Source: Cellulomonas sp. PhB143 (GTDB taxonomy: Bacteria; Actinomycetota; Actinomycetes; Actinomycetales; Cellulomonadaceae). Taken from it: a DNA stretch of 64,000 nt. The notes beneath the pieces were generated by a model that did no database searches, was not told the origin of the DNA, and was given only the letters and a program-made list of their open reading frames with translations. The position numbers were made by a program, and so were the translations under genes. The stretch is taken from contig NZ_RKIJ01000013.1 in assembly GCF_003752595.1 (NCBI RefSeq), forward strand, positions 62,001-126,000, given 5' to 3'. Positions 1 to 7,557 of the stretch are shown one piece after another; position 1 is the first letter of the stretch; each line of letters starts with the position of its first letter.

Positions 1-2
1 CG

Positions 3-1010
3 TTCGCCTACCTCGTCTACGCGAGCTCGTGGCTCAAGGTCCACCACCCGGCCGCGTTCTACGCCGGCCTGCTCGCGGCGCAGCCCATGGGCTTCTACTC
101 GCCGCAGTCGCTCGTCGCCGACGCGCGCCGGCACGGGCTCACGGTGCTGCGCCCGGACGTGAACGCGTCCGCGGTGCTCGCCGCCGTCGAGCGGCTCCCG
201 GGCTCCGTGGACCCGCCGCGGGGCTCGCGGGAGCCGGCGGCGCCCGACGGCGTACCCCACCCGGACCGCGGCCTCGCCGTGCGCCTCGGGCTGGCGAGCG
301 TGCGCGGGGTGGGGGAGCCGGTCGCCGAGCGCGTCCTGGCGGCGCGGCGGCGCGACGCGGAGGGCGCCCCGCTGCCGGCCGGGGCGCCGGACCGCCCGTT
401 CGCAGACCTGCGCGACCTCGTCCGCCGCGTCGACCTGAGCACCGCCCAGCTCGAGGCGCTCGCGACCGGCGGCGTGCTCGCGCCGCTCGGCGTGGACCGG
501 CGCGAGGCACTGTGGGCCGCGGGGGCGCTCGCCCAGGAGGGGCCGGACACCCTGGCGGGGGTGAGCGTCGGGGTCGAGGCCCCGACGCTGCCGGGGATGT
601 CCGAGGTCGAGGAGGCGGTCGCGGACGTGTGGGCGACCGGGGTGTCCACCGAGTCCTACCCCACGCAGTTCGTGCGCGAGGGGCTGGCGGCCGCCGGGGT
701 GGTCACGGTGGCGCAGGCCTTCGCCCACGAGCCGGGCCGGCGCGTCGCGGTGGGCGGCGTGGTCACGCACCGCCAGCGACCCGGGACGGCCGGGGGAGTG
801 ACGTTCCTGTCGCTGGAGGACGAGACCGGCATCCTCAACGTCGTCTGCTCGCCGGGCCTGTGGCAGCGGTTCCGGGGCGTCGCCCGCCGGTCGGCCGCGA
901 TGGTGGTCCGGGGCCGGCTCGAGCGGGCCGACGGCGCGACGAACCTCGTCGCGGAGCACCTCGCCCCGCTCTCGCTGCAGGTGGCGACGACGTCGCGCAA
1001 CTTCCGCTGA
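3..1010 (+). CDS. dnaE2: Error-prone DNA polymerase III alpha subunit, C-terminal part
   Basis: The reading frame is open from the left edge, so only the last ~335 residues are present; the catalytic PHP and palm regions lie outside. The visible part opens with FAYLVYASSWLKVHHPAAFY, typical of the DnaE finger/thumb region, then helix-hairpin-helix-like sequence and a C-terminal OB-fold (GVTFLSLEDETGILNVVC, about residues 262-279 of the fragment) ending QVATTSRNFR. This short OB ending without the long tau-binding tail fits DnaE2 (ImuC), the translesion polymerase of the SOS mutasome working with ImuA'/ImuB, rather than replicative DnaE1. Partners would lie upstream, out of view. Confidence 0.88.
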   Translation, partial: FAYLVYASSWLKVHHPAAFYAGLLAAQPMGFYSPQSLVADARRHGLTVLRPDVNASAVLAAVERLPGSVDPPRGSREPAAPDGVPHPDRGLAVRLGLASVRGVGEPVAERVLAARRRDAEGAPLPAGAPDRPFADLRDLVRRVDLSTAQLEALATGGVLAPLGVDRREALWAAGALAQEGPDTLAGVSVGVEAPTLPGMSEVEEAVADVWATGVSTESYPTQFVREGLAAAGVVTVAQAFAHEPGRRVAVGGVVTHRQRPGTAGGVTFLSLEDETGILNVVCSPGLWQRFRGVARRSAAMVVRGRLERADGATNLVAEHLAPLSLQVATTSRNFR

Positions 1011-1030
1011 CCGGCGGGCGCCCGCGCCGC

Positions 1031-1306
1031 TTGCGAGCACGCGGGCGTCTGCGACGGTGGAGGTGGTCCAGCAGCAGGCCGTTTCCCCACGCCGGCTCCG
1101 ACCCGGCGGCCCAGCCCGCGGCTGGGAGCTTCGACCTCATCTCGCTCCAGTACCACTCGCTCAAGGCCGGGCCCGACTACGGCCAGTACGTGCGCGACGC
1201 CCGCAACGCCGGCAAGGAGGACATCGCCGGCTTCTTCGAGAAGGTCATGGCGGAGGACTCCGAGCGTGCGAAGCAGTGCCACACCTTCCTCACCGACCTG
1301 TCCTGA
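1031..1306 (+). CDS. Small ORF with conserved-looking C-terminal half, start uncertain
   Basis: The frame ends with about 60 residues of ordinary, non-repetitive composition (SFDLISLQYHSLKAGPDYGQ onward to CHTFLTDLS) that look like a true small cytosolic protein. There is no ATG or GTG in frame ahead of them. The best candidate is TTG at 1031, but the resulting first 30 residues are Arg/Trp-rich and look like translated non-coding DNA. A GTG at 1057 in another frame reads MEVVQQQAVSP and could join after an indel. Either the start codon is lost, a frameshift is present, or this is the remnant of a longer gene. Function unknown. Confidence 0.35.
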   Translation: MRARGRLRRWRWSSSRPFPHAGSDPAAQPAAGSFDLISLQYHSLKAGPDYGQYVRDARNAGKEDIAGFFEKVMAEDSERAKQCHTFLTDLS

Positions 1307-1329
1307 CGGCGTTCCGGCCGCTCTCCGCC

Positions 1330-1962
1330 TCAGCCGCCCGCGGCGGCAGCCCCGAGGAAGTCGCTCGCGTGCAGGCGTCCGGCCGCTGCGGCCTCCACGA
1401 CGTCCGCCGCTAGCTCGCGCAGGCGGACGTTGCGGTTGTTGGACACGGTCCGGAGCAGCCCGAAGGCGGCCTCGGGGTCGACGCCGCAGACCGCCGCCAG
1501 GACGCCCTTGGCCTGCTCGATGGTGCTGCGGCCGGCGGCAGCGGCCGCGATCTGCCGCGTCGCGCGGTCGTCGCTCAGCTCGGTGACCGTCGTCGTGATG
1601 TCGACGAAAAAACCCGACAGCGCCACCAGCTCGCCGGCGTCGTCCAGCTCGCCGTGGCCCACGATGGCGAGGGTCCGCTCTCGTCCGCGCGCGTCCATGA
1701 TGCGGTGGATGCTCGTGAACGGGGCTCCGGTCCTGCCGCCGGCGTCGAGGATGCGACGGACGCGCTCGCGGTCCTCCGGGTGCTTGTGCGCGAGGACGAG
1801 CTCGGTGGTGGGGACGACCTCGCCCGGTGCGAAGCCGTGGATGAGGTAGGACTCGTCGGACCACCACCACGAACCGGTGCGCAGGTCCAGGCGGTACTGC
1901 CCGGTGAGCTGGTGCGTCCCGAGCGCGAGGGCGCTCTCGACGGCGATGGGATCGATCGACAC
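1330..1962 (-). CDS. PAS-ANTAR domain regulator
   Basis: A 210-residue protein with GTG start. Residues ~20-125 form a PAS domain (GSWWWSDESYLIHGFAPGEV; the later stretch ending SGFFVDIT is the usual PAS/PAC ending). Residues ~135-195 form an ANTAR domain with the typical 'IEQAKGVLAAV' helix, which binds paired RNA hairpins and acts in transcription antitermination. The PAS module probably senses a small ligand or light/redox state and controls ANTAR dimerisation; that is inference. It is monocistronic here, convergent with the small ORF before it. No target hairpin pair was recognised nearby. Confidence 0.85.
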   Translation of the reverse strand: MSIDPIAVESALALGTHQLTGQYRLDLRTGSWWWSDESYLIHGFAPGEVVPTTELVLAHKHPEDRERVRRILDAGGRTGAPFTSIHRIMDARGRERTLAIVGHGELDDAGELVALSGFFVDITTTVTELSDDRATRQIAAAAAGRSTIEQAKGVLAAVCGVDPEAAFGLLRTVSNNRNVRLRELAADVVEAAAAGRLHASDFLGAAAAGG

Positions 1963-2091
1963 GACCCTGCTTCCCGTGCTGTGCTGGTGAGGTCCGAGCC
2001 GTGGCCTGACTCGTTCTCGTCACCGTAGCGGGACGGGCGCCGCTCGGCATCCTTCGTTCGCCGATCGCCTCGGGTCCCGGCCGCGGGGCCC

Positions 2092-2376
2092 TCAGTCGAG
2101 CAGGCCGACCGCGTAACCGAGGAAGGCTAGCGCCGTGAGGGCGACCACGCCGCCGATCACACCGATCCACAGCCACGGCACCGCTCGCGCGGGGCCATGC
2201 TCCTCGTGGCCCTGCGGGGCGCTCACCTGGTCCTCGGCGGGCGGCGTCTCGCCGGGCTGGACGTCGCCGCTCGCGGAGAAGTCGGCGGCCGGCGAGCGGG
2301 CGGTCGAACGGTGCGGGTCGGGGTCGGGCGAGGCGGGGTCGGGTGAGGGGGGTTCCCGTGAGGTGGGATCCGGCAT
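2092..2376 (-). CDS. Small single-pass membrane protein with Pro/Asp-rich N-terminus
   Basis: A 94-residue protein whose first ~65 residues are Pro/Asp/Ser-rich and probably disordered (MPDPTSREPPSPDPASPDPD), followed by one transmembrane helix (WLWIGVIGGVVALTALAFLG). The start ATG at 2376 is fixed by an excellent Shine-Dalgarno, GAAGGAGG, 6 nt upstream. It follows the SDR gene on the same strand by 44 bp, so it is probably the last gene of a three-gene unit (3469 to 2092). No family is recognised; function unknown. Confidence 0.7.
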   Translation of the reverse strand: MPDPTSREPPSPDPASPDPDPHRSTARSPAADFSASGDVQPGETPPAEDQVSAPQGHEEHGPARAVPWLWIGVIGGVVALTALAFLGYAVGLLD

Positions 2377-2420
2377 GGTCGTCCTCCTTCGGTGGCCGTG
2401 CGGATGGTGCCCGGGGTGGG

Positions 2421-3287
2421 CTACGGGCGCCGCCAGTCGTCGGACGTCAGGTGCGAGCCCGCCATCGGTCCCATGCGGAGCATCCCGCCGTCGACGGGCC
2501 ACGACGCGCCGGTGACGTAGGTGGCCGACGGCCCACAGAGGAACGCGACGACCGCCGCGACCTCCCGCGCGTCGCCGGGCCGCCCGAGGGGGACGCCCGG
2601 GCGCTGCGCCGCGTGCGGGTCCTGGTCCTCCTGACCGGTCATCGGCGTCGCGATCTCCCCGGGCGCCACCGCGTTGACGGTGATGCCGTGCTCGGCCAGC
2701 TCCAGGGCGGCGACCTGCGTCAGGAGCCCGAGCCCGCCCTTGGCCGCGCAGTAGGGCGCGGCGCCGACGCGGGGCGCGTGCTCGTGGACGCTCGTGACGT
2801 TGACGATGCGCCCGCCCCGGCCCGCGGAGACCATCTGGCGTGCGGCGGCCTGCATGAGCAGGAACGGGCCGTCGAGGTCCGTGGCCATGACCTCGCGCCA
2901 GGTGCCCAGGCTCGTCTCCAGGAACGCCGTCGCTGCGCCGGTGCCCGCGACGTTCACGAGCGCGTCGAGCCTGCCCAGCGAGGCTGCGAGACCGTCCACC
3001 GCGGGGGCCAGGGCGTCGAGGTCCGTCACATCGAGGCGGCGGGTCCGGGCGGCGGCGCCGTGCTCGCGCACCTGACCGGCGGTCCGCTCGGCCTCGTGCT
3101 CGTCGGCATACCAGCACAGGGCCAGGTCGAACCCCGCGGCTGCGAGGGCGACTGCGCTCGCGCGGCCGATCCCCGACTCCGACCCCGTCACCAGGGCGAC
3201 GGGCCGCGCCGCGGCGTCCGGGGACGAGTAGCCGGCCGTCTCCCCGCCGGTGCGCGGATCGAGGCCGCGGTCCGTGCCGGGCGGCAT
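2421..3287 (-). CDS. SDR family NAD(P)-dependent oxidoreductase
   Basis: A 288-residue short-chain dehydrogenase. The cofactor glycine motif TGSESGIG is at residues 34-41, NVAG at 112-115, and the catalytic Ser166, Tyr179 and Lys183 (YCAAK) are all present. Residues 1-28 are an extra N-terminal stretch. The C-terminal 'VTGASWPVDGGM' is classical. The overall shape resembles glucose-1-dehydrogenase/3-oxoacyl reductase-like SDRs of actinobacterial stress-response regions, but the substrate cannot be read from sequence. Its ATG overlaps the stop codon of the upstream small acidic gene (ATGA), so translation is probably coupled. Confidence 0.88.
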   Translation of the reverse strand: MPPGTDRGLDPRTGGETAGYSSPDAAARPVALVTGSESGIGRASAVALAAAGFDLALCWYADEHEAERTAGQVREHGAAARTRRLDVTDLDALAPAVDGLAASLGRLDALVNVAGTGAATAFLETSLGTWREVMATDLDGPFLLMQAAARQMVSAGRGGRIVNVTSVHEHAPRVGAAPYCAAKGGLGLLTQVAALELAEHGITVNAVAPGEIATPMTGQEDQDPHAAQRPGVPLGRPGDAREVAAVVAFLCGPSATYVTGASWPVDGGMLRMGPMAGSHLTSDDWRRP

Positions 3288-3469
3288 CAGCTTTCCCCGT
3301 CGGACGCCGCCTCGCCGCTGCGCGGGTTGAGGCTGTCCGGGTCCCCGTCGGGGTCGCCGTCGCCAGGGGAGTCTGCCGGTGCGCCGGTGCCCGTGCGCGG
3401 GTTGAGCGACGCCGGGTCGGCGTCGGGATCCTCGGCGGGGTCGTAGCCGCGCTCGTCGTTCTCGCTCAT
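3287..3469 (-). CDS. Small acidic protein with two 'SLNPR-(T/S)-G' repeats
   Basis: A 60-residue, strongly acidic protein, MSENDERGYDPAEDPDADP at the start, with two internal copies of the pattern DPxSLNPR(T/S)G (around residues 18-27 and 44-53) separated by Gly/Asp/Pro-rich spacer. ATG at 3469 has a GAGGAG ribosome site 5 nt upstream. Low complexity and high charge suggest a disordered stress-type protein. It begins the three-gene minus-strand unit with the SDR and the membrane protein. Function unknown. Confidence 0.6.
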   Translation of the reverse strand: MSENDERGYDPAEDPDADPASLNPRTGTGAPADSPGDGDPDGDPDSLNPRSGEAASDGES

Positions 3470-3625
3470 GTCGCTCTCCTCGGTCTCGGTGACCGCGCGC
3501 CGGAAAGGTGCCGGTGCGACCACGGTCACACGCGCCACCGGCGCTCGCAGCACCGGTGGCGTCCGGGCCCGCGGTGTGCGAGGCGCGTGTCCGGACGCCA
3601 CCCTCGGACGGTGGAGAATCGGGCG

Positions 3626-4726
3626 GTGCACAACACGGGACGCGACACGAGCGCGCACGGTCGACGTCCGAGGCGCTTCCTGGACGCCGCGCACCGGCAG
3701 TGGGTGCTCCACCCCCGGTGGTCGCTCGCCCTCAAGGGCGCCGTCTCCGCGGCCCTCGCCTATCTCGTCGGCGTGCTCGCGCCCGCGCCCCTCTCGGACT
3801 ACGCCTACTACGCGCCGCTCGGCGCCGTGGTCGCCACCACGAGCACCCTCGTGCGGTCCGTGCGGGAGTCGCTGCAGGCGCTCGCGGCCATCCTCGTCGG
3901 GGCGGCGATCGCGCGGGGTGTCGACCTGGTCCTGGCCCCGGACGAGGTGTCAGTGGCGCTGGTCGTGGGCCTGGCGCTGCTGGTCTCGGGCTGGCGGCCG
4001 CTGGGGGAGATGGGCAGCTGGGCGGTGACCTCCGCGCTGTTCGTGCTCATCCTCGGGAACGCGGAGAAGGTGGAGTTCGTGGGAGCGTACTCGGGCCTCG
4101 TCGTGGTCGGCTCCCTCGTCGGAATCGCGGTCAACCTCCTGGTGCCGCCGTTGCCCCTCACCCCGACCGAGGCCGCGCTCGACCGCCTGCGGGACGTGCT
4201 CGTCGAGCAGCTCGAGGCGCTCGCCGGCGGGCTCGAGGGCGACCGCGCGCCGTCCGAGGACGAGTGGGGCGAGCGGCGCCGCGCGGTGAGCCCGACCCTC
4301 GCCGAGGCCCGGGAGGCGGTCGGTCTGACGCGGGAGGCCTCGCGCGCGAACCCCCGGCTGCGCTGGCACCGGGACTGGGCCGCCGCGCAGGTCGACCGGG
4401 CGGGGGCGCTCGAGACGTCGGCCGACGTGGTGACGGACCTCGTCCGCCTCCTCGTCGAGTGGGAGCAGAGCGGGCGCGACGACCTCGCGTTCGGGAGCCG
4501 GCTCCGTCCCGCGGCTGCCGCCGCCCTGCACGCCTACGCGGACGCGCTGCGCACCGTCGGCGAGGACGCGGAGGACGACGACGCCCTCGCGCGCCTCGAC
4601 GAGGCCGCGGAGTCGCTGAGACGGGCGGTCCGGGACGCGCGCCGCGAGCTCGACAAGGACTTCTTCGTGGCCGGCGCGCTCGTCCTGGCGCTGCGCCGCG
4701 GGGCGTCGGCCGTCGCCGGTGCCTGA
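3626..4726 (+). CDS. FUSC/aromatic-acid-exporter-like membrane protein
   Basis: About 366 residues. After a basic N-terminus come roughly five to six hydrophobic segments (residues ~30-185, e.g. ALKGAVSAALAYLVGVLAP and LVVGLALLVSGWRPLGEMG), followed by a long soluble, charged helical C-terminal half. This layout matches the half-size FUSC/ArAE family, whose members export aromatic acids or are of unknown role. GTG at 3626 is chosen because a -10-like GAGAAT (3614-3619) lies 6 nt upstream, which would make it leaderless; GTG 3587 is the alternative and adds 13 residues. Transport direction and substrate are not known. Confidence 0.7.
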   Translation: MHNTGRDTSAHGRRPRRFLDAAHRQWVLHPRWSLALKGAVSAALAYLVGVLAPAPLSDYAYYAPLGAVVATTSTLVRSVRESLQALAAILVGAAIARGVDLVLAPDEVSVALVVGLALLVSGWRPLGEMGSWAVTSALFVLILGNAEKVEFVGAYSGLVVVGSLVGIAVNLLVPPLPLTPTEAALDRLRDVLVEQLEALAGGLEGDRAPSEDEWGERRRAVSPTLAEAREAVGLTREASRANPRLRWHRDWAAAQVDRAGALETSADVVTDLVRLLVEWEQSGRDDLAFGSRLRPAAAAALHAYADALRTVGEDAEDDDALARLDEAAESLRRAVRDARRELDKDFFVAGALVLALRRGASAVAGA

Positions 4727-4761
4727 CCGGGGGCAGCACGCCCGCGGCGGGCCGCGGGCAG

Positions 4762-4779
4762 GATGAACACTCGGTGAAC
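4762..4779 (-). promoter_or_regulatory. Candidate PHO box upstream of the PiT gene
   Basis: Read on the minus strand, GTTCACC (4779-4773) and GTTCATC (4768-4762) are two heptamers exactly 11 bp apart, the repeat pitch of PhoP-binding PHO boxes in Streptomyces. It lies 50-67 bp before the probable pit start. No third unit is seen. PhoP control of a phosphate transporter would make sense, but binding is inferred. Confidence 0.45.
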
Positions 4780-4828
4780 TCGCTCGCCAGGGATTGCCGT
4801 GGCCCGCCGGCGTGCCGACGCTGGGCGG

Positions 4829-5965
4829 GTGACGGAAACCATCCTGCTCGTCGTCGTGGTCGTGACCGCGCTCGGGTTCGACTTCACGAACGGGTTCCAC
4901 GACACCGGCAACGCGATGGCCACGTCCATCGCGACCGGGGCGCTGGGGCCGCGCACCGCGGTCCTCCTGTCCGCCTGCCTGAACCTGGTGGGCGCCTTCC
5001 TCTCGCTGTCCGTCGCCGCGACGATCGCGCACGGCGTCGTCGACCAGAGCGTGGTCACCCTCCCGATGGTCTTCGCCGGTCTCACGGGCGGGATCGTCTG
5101 GAACCTGACGACCTGGTACCTCGGGATCCCCTCGAGCTCGTCGCACGCCCTGATCGGGGGGCTGGTCGGGGCCGCGCTCGCCGCCGTCGGCCTGTCGGGC
5201 GTCGAGTGGCAGGGCCTCGTCTCGAGCGTCGTCATCCCGGCGGTCCTCGCGCCCGTGTTCGCCGCGCTCGTCGCGTCCGTGGGCACGTGGCTGGTCTACC
5301 GCACGACCCGGACGGTGCCTGAGAAGAGCCGCACCCGGGAGTTCCGCTGGGGCCAGATCGGCTCGGCCTCGCTCGTCTCCCTCGCGCACGGCACGAACGA
5401 CGCGCAGAAGACGATGGGCGTGATCCTGCTGGCGCTGATCGCGCACGGGACGCTGAGCGAGGGCGCCGACGTGCCCCTGTGGGTCGTCTTCGCCTGCGCC
5501 CTGGCGATGGCGCTCGGCACCTGGATCGGCGGCTGGCGCGTGATCCGCACCCTCGGCAAGGGCATCGTCGACATCGAGCCGCCGCAGGGCATGGCCGCCG
5601 AGACGTCGTCCGCCGCCGTGATCCTGCTCTCGAGCCAGCTCGGCTACCCGCTCTCGACGACGCACGTGGCGAGTGGTTCGGTCCTCGGCTCCGGGCTCGG
5701 CCGCGGCACGCAGGTGCGGTGGTCGGTAGCACGGCGGATGGCGACGGCGTGGGTCGTGACGCTGCCCGCCGCCGGGCTCGTCGGCGCCGCGACCTTCGCG
5801 GTCCAGCACGTCGTCGGCGGGGGGCTCGGGGACGTCGTGGTGCTCGCGCTGCTGGTCGCAGCGGCGGCCGGGTTCTGGTACGCCGCCCGCAGGACGCCGG
5901 TGGGCCACCACAACGTCAACGACCCGTGGGAGGCGGACCAAGCGTCCGCCCCCGCCACCGCCTGA
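4829..5965 (+). CDS. pit: PiT-family inorganic phosphate transporter
   Basis: A 378-residue polytopic membrane protein taking up metal-phosphate by a proton-coupled mechanism. Both PiT signature repeats are visible: GFDFTNGFHDTGNAMATS (residues ~12-29) and SLAHGTNDAQKTMGV (residues ~185-199). The N- and C-terminal halves are related, as in the family. GTG 4829 (VTETILLV) is preferred over GTG 4799, because family members begin directly before the first helix. Downstream lies a small two-helix protein only 10 bp away, then a DUF3349 protein, forming a probable operon behind the candidate PHO box. Confidence 0.92.
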   Translation: MTETILLVVVVVTALGFDFTNGFHDTGNAMATSIATGALGPRTAVLLSACLNLVGAFLSLSVAATIAHGVVDQSVVTLPMVFAGLTGGIVWNLTTWYLGIPSSSSHALIGGLVGAALAAVGLSGVEWQGLVSSVVIPAVLAPVFAALVASVGTWLVYRTTRTVPEKSRTREFRWGQIGSASLVSLAHGTNDAQKTMGVILLALIAHGTLSEGADVPLWVVFACALAMALGTWIGGWRVIRTLGKGIVDIEPPQGMAAETSSAAVILLSSQLGYPLSTTHVASGSVLGSGLGRGTQVRWSVARRMATAWVVTLPAAGLVGAATFAVQHVVGGGLGDVVVLALLVAAAAGFWYAARRTPVGHHNVNDPWEADQASAPATA

Positions 5966-5975
5966 GGAGGACGTC

Positions 5976-6245
5976 ATGGACCAGTGGATCGATCTCGAGG
6001 CGCTCGGCAAGGTCGCCGTCGCGAGCCTGCTCTTCGGGGCCGGGCTGCCGTTGCTCTTCGCCCTGGGCATCCGGGCGCTCGCCGGCCGGCCCGTCCCGGC
6101 GGCGGGCGGCGCGCGCCCGGGCGACGGCGGCCAGGACGACGCGCCGTGGCACCGGACGCCCGCCCACCTCGCCGCCGCCGTCGTGTGCTTCGCCCTGGTG
6201 GCGGTCGCCGTCACGGGCGGCATCTGGCTGATCGTGGCGGGCTGA
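5976..6245 (+). CDS. Small two-helix membrane protein following pit
   Basis: 89 residues with two transmembrane segments (VAVASLLFGAGLPLLFALGI, residues ~13-32, and AVVCFALVAVAVTGGIWLIV, residues ~68-87) joined by a Gly/Asp-rich loop. A TGAGGAGGACGTC ribosome site precedes the ATG. Small two-helix proteins of this kind commonly accompany actinobacterial PiT genes, so it may assist or modulate the transporter; this is inferred from position only. Confidence 0.75.
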   Translation: MDQWIDLEALGKVAVASLLFGAGLPLLFALGIRALAGRPVPAAGGARPGDGGQDDAPWHRTPAHLAAAVVCFALVAVAVTGGIWLIVAG

Positions 6246-6248
6246 GGG

Positions 6249-6548
6249 ATGGCCGCCGGAGCCGTCGCCCGCGTCGTGGGCTGGCTGCGCACCGGGTATC
6301 CCGGGGGCGTGCCCGAGCACGACTACGTGCCCCTGTTCGCGCTGCTGGGACGCACCCTCACCCACGACGAGACGCGCGACGTGGCGCTCGAGGTGGTCCG
6401 CTGGCACGACGGCGGACCGATCGACGTCCGGTCGGTCGAGGCGGCGATCGAGCGGGCCACGCTCGAGCCGCCGCTCGAGGACGACGTCGCCCGGGTGCGG
6501 GCGGTCCTCGCCGCGGGTGGGTGGCCGCTGGCCCCCCTCGACGCGTGA
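6249..6548 (+). CDS. DUF3349 domain protein
   Basis: A 99-residue soluble protein matching the DUF3349 pattern: N-terminal 'VVGWLRTGYPGGVPEHDYVP' followed by 'LLGRTLTHDETRDVALEV', and a C-terminal helical ending 'ARVRAVLAAGGWPLAPLD'. The family is small, mostly actinobacterial and of unknown function. It starts 3 bp after the preceding stop codon, so it is cotranscribed with pit and the two-helix protein. Confidence 0.82.
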   Translation: MAAGAVARVVGWLRTGYPGGVPEHDYVPLFALLGRTLTHDETRDVALEVVRWHDGGPIDVRSVEAAIERATLEPPLEDDVARVRAVLAAGGWPLAPLDA

Positions 6549-6561
6549 GCCGCGCGGCACC

Positions 6562-7365
6562 TCAGAGCGCCGCGCGGATCTCGCCGACCATCCCGGACGT
6601 GTCGAACCCCATCTGGGTGAGCAACGACCAGAGCACGCCCGCGACGGCGTAGCAGCTCACCGGTGTCATCACGACCCACTCTCGCGCGGAGCCGGCGTCG
6701 CCGAGCAGGGGGAGCGCCACGTTCCCGCCGGAGTGCCACAGCTGCCTGAGCAGCAAGCTGCGCCGCACCCAGCGGGGCGAGGGGATCTCGACGGGCCACA
6801 GGAGCGGGCAGCCGCCGGTGGTGAGCAGGTCGCCGAGCACGTGCACGGTGGCGCCCAGGCCCACGGCGAGGGGGAGCCAGTTCCACTCCTCGGGCGCGAG
6901 GACGGCCACGAGGCCCGCGACGACGACCGACATCGCCCACGGCGCGAGCTTGCCGGTGCCCAGGAGGTCGAGCGCGTCCATCGCGTACGCGACGAGCAGC
7001 ACCGCGACGACGCCGGCTCCGACGTCCACCGTCCCGAGGGCCGCCGTCTCGACGTGCCAGCGCCCGAGGAGCCACGCGAGGCCGGTGAAGACCGCGATGC
7101 CGAGGATCGAGTGGGTGCCGTTGCGGTGCCCTCCCGAGACGGCGGCCACGGCGCGCGCGACGACGTTCGACACGGGCGGCAGCGAGCGCGCGATCGTCCC
7201 CGAGCGGTGGTCGGCGTCGGGCAGGAGGGCGGCGCCGGCGCAGACGACCGCACCGGTGACGACCCCGACGTCGGAGACCGGGTGGATGCCCAGGGTGTAG
7301 GGGGCGGTCGAGGTGACCGCGACCCAGGCCGCGGCGCCGCTCGCCGCGTGGTGACCGCCCATCAT
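6562..7365 (-). CDS. Membrane-bound metal-dependent hydrolase (YdjM/DUF457-like)
   Basis: 267 residues with about five hydrophobic stretches. The N-terminal 'MMGGHHAASGAAAW', the 'LLPDADHRSGTIAR' segment and 'GHRNGTHSILG' are the conserved His/Asp positions of the LexA-regulated, inner-membrane YdjM-type hydrolase family; 'LGDLLTTGGCPLLWPVE' is a further family block. The enzymatic substrate is unknown. It ends 13 bp from the DUF3349 gene (convergent) and is divergent from the GH105-type gene over a 192-bp gap that contains an unusual A-tract near 7449-7456. Confidence 0.82.
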   Translation of the reverse strand: MMGGHHAASGAAAWVAVTSTAPYTLGIHPVSDVGVVTGAVVCAGAALLPDADHRSGTIARSLPPVSNVVARAVAAVSGGHRNGTHSILGIAVFTGLAWLLGRWHVETAALGTVDVGAGVVAVLLVAYAMDALDLLGTGKLAPWAMSVVVAGLVAVLAPEEWNWLPLAVGLGATVHVLGDLLTTGGCPLLWPVEIPSPRWVRRSLLLRQLWHSGGNVALPLLGDAGSAREWVVMTPVSCYAVAGVLWSLLTQMGFDTSGMVGEIRAAL

Positions 7366-7557
7366 GTTCGTGCAGGACCTCGCTCGTCGGTGGTGGCGGC
7401 TGTGCCGGTTCGTCCCGGATGTCGCCGCACTCTATCCCGGAACCGCGTTAAAAAAAGTGTGCCAAGCGCGCCAAACACCACCCCCCACGGAAGCCTCGAC
7501 CGACACGCCCCGATAGAGTCCGCCCTGCTGGAGGTCCGTGGAGAGGCGTGGTCCAGG

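Noticed and set aside
3950-6292. Long minus-strand open frame of about 780 codons
   Set aside because: It runs antisense across the FUSC-like and PiT genes, is Arg/Gln/Glu-rich low complexity, and has no domain. High GC makes such antisense frames common.
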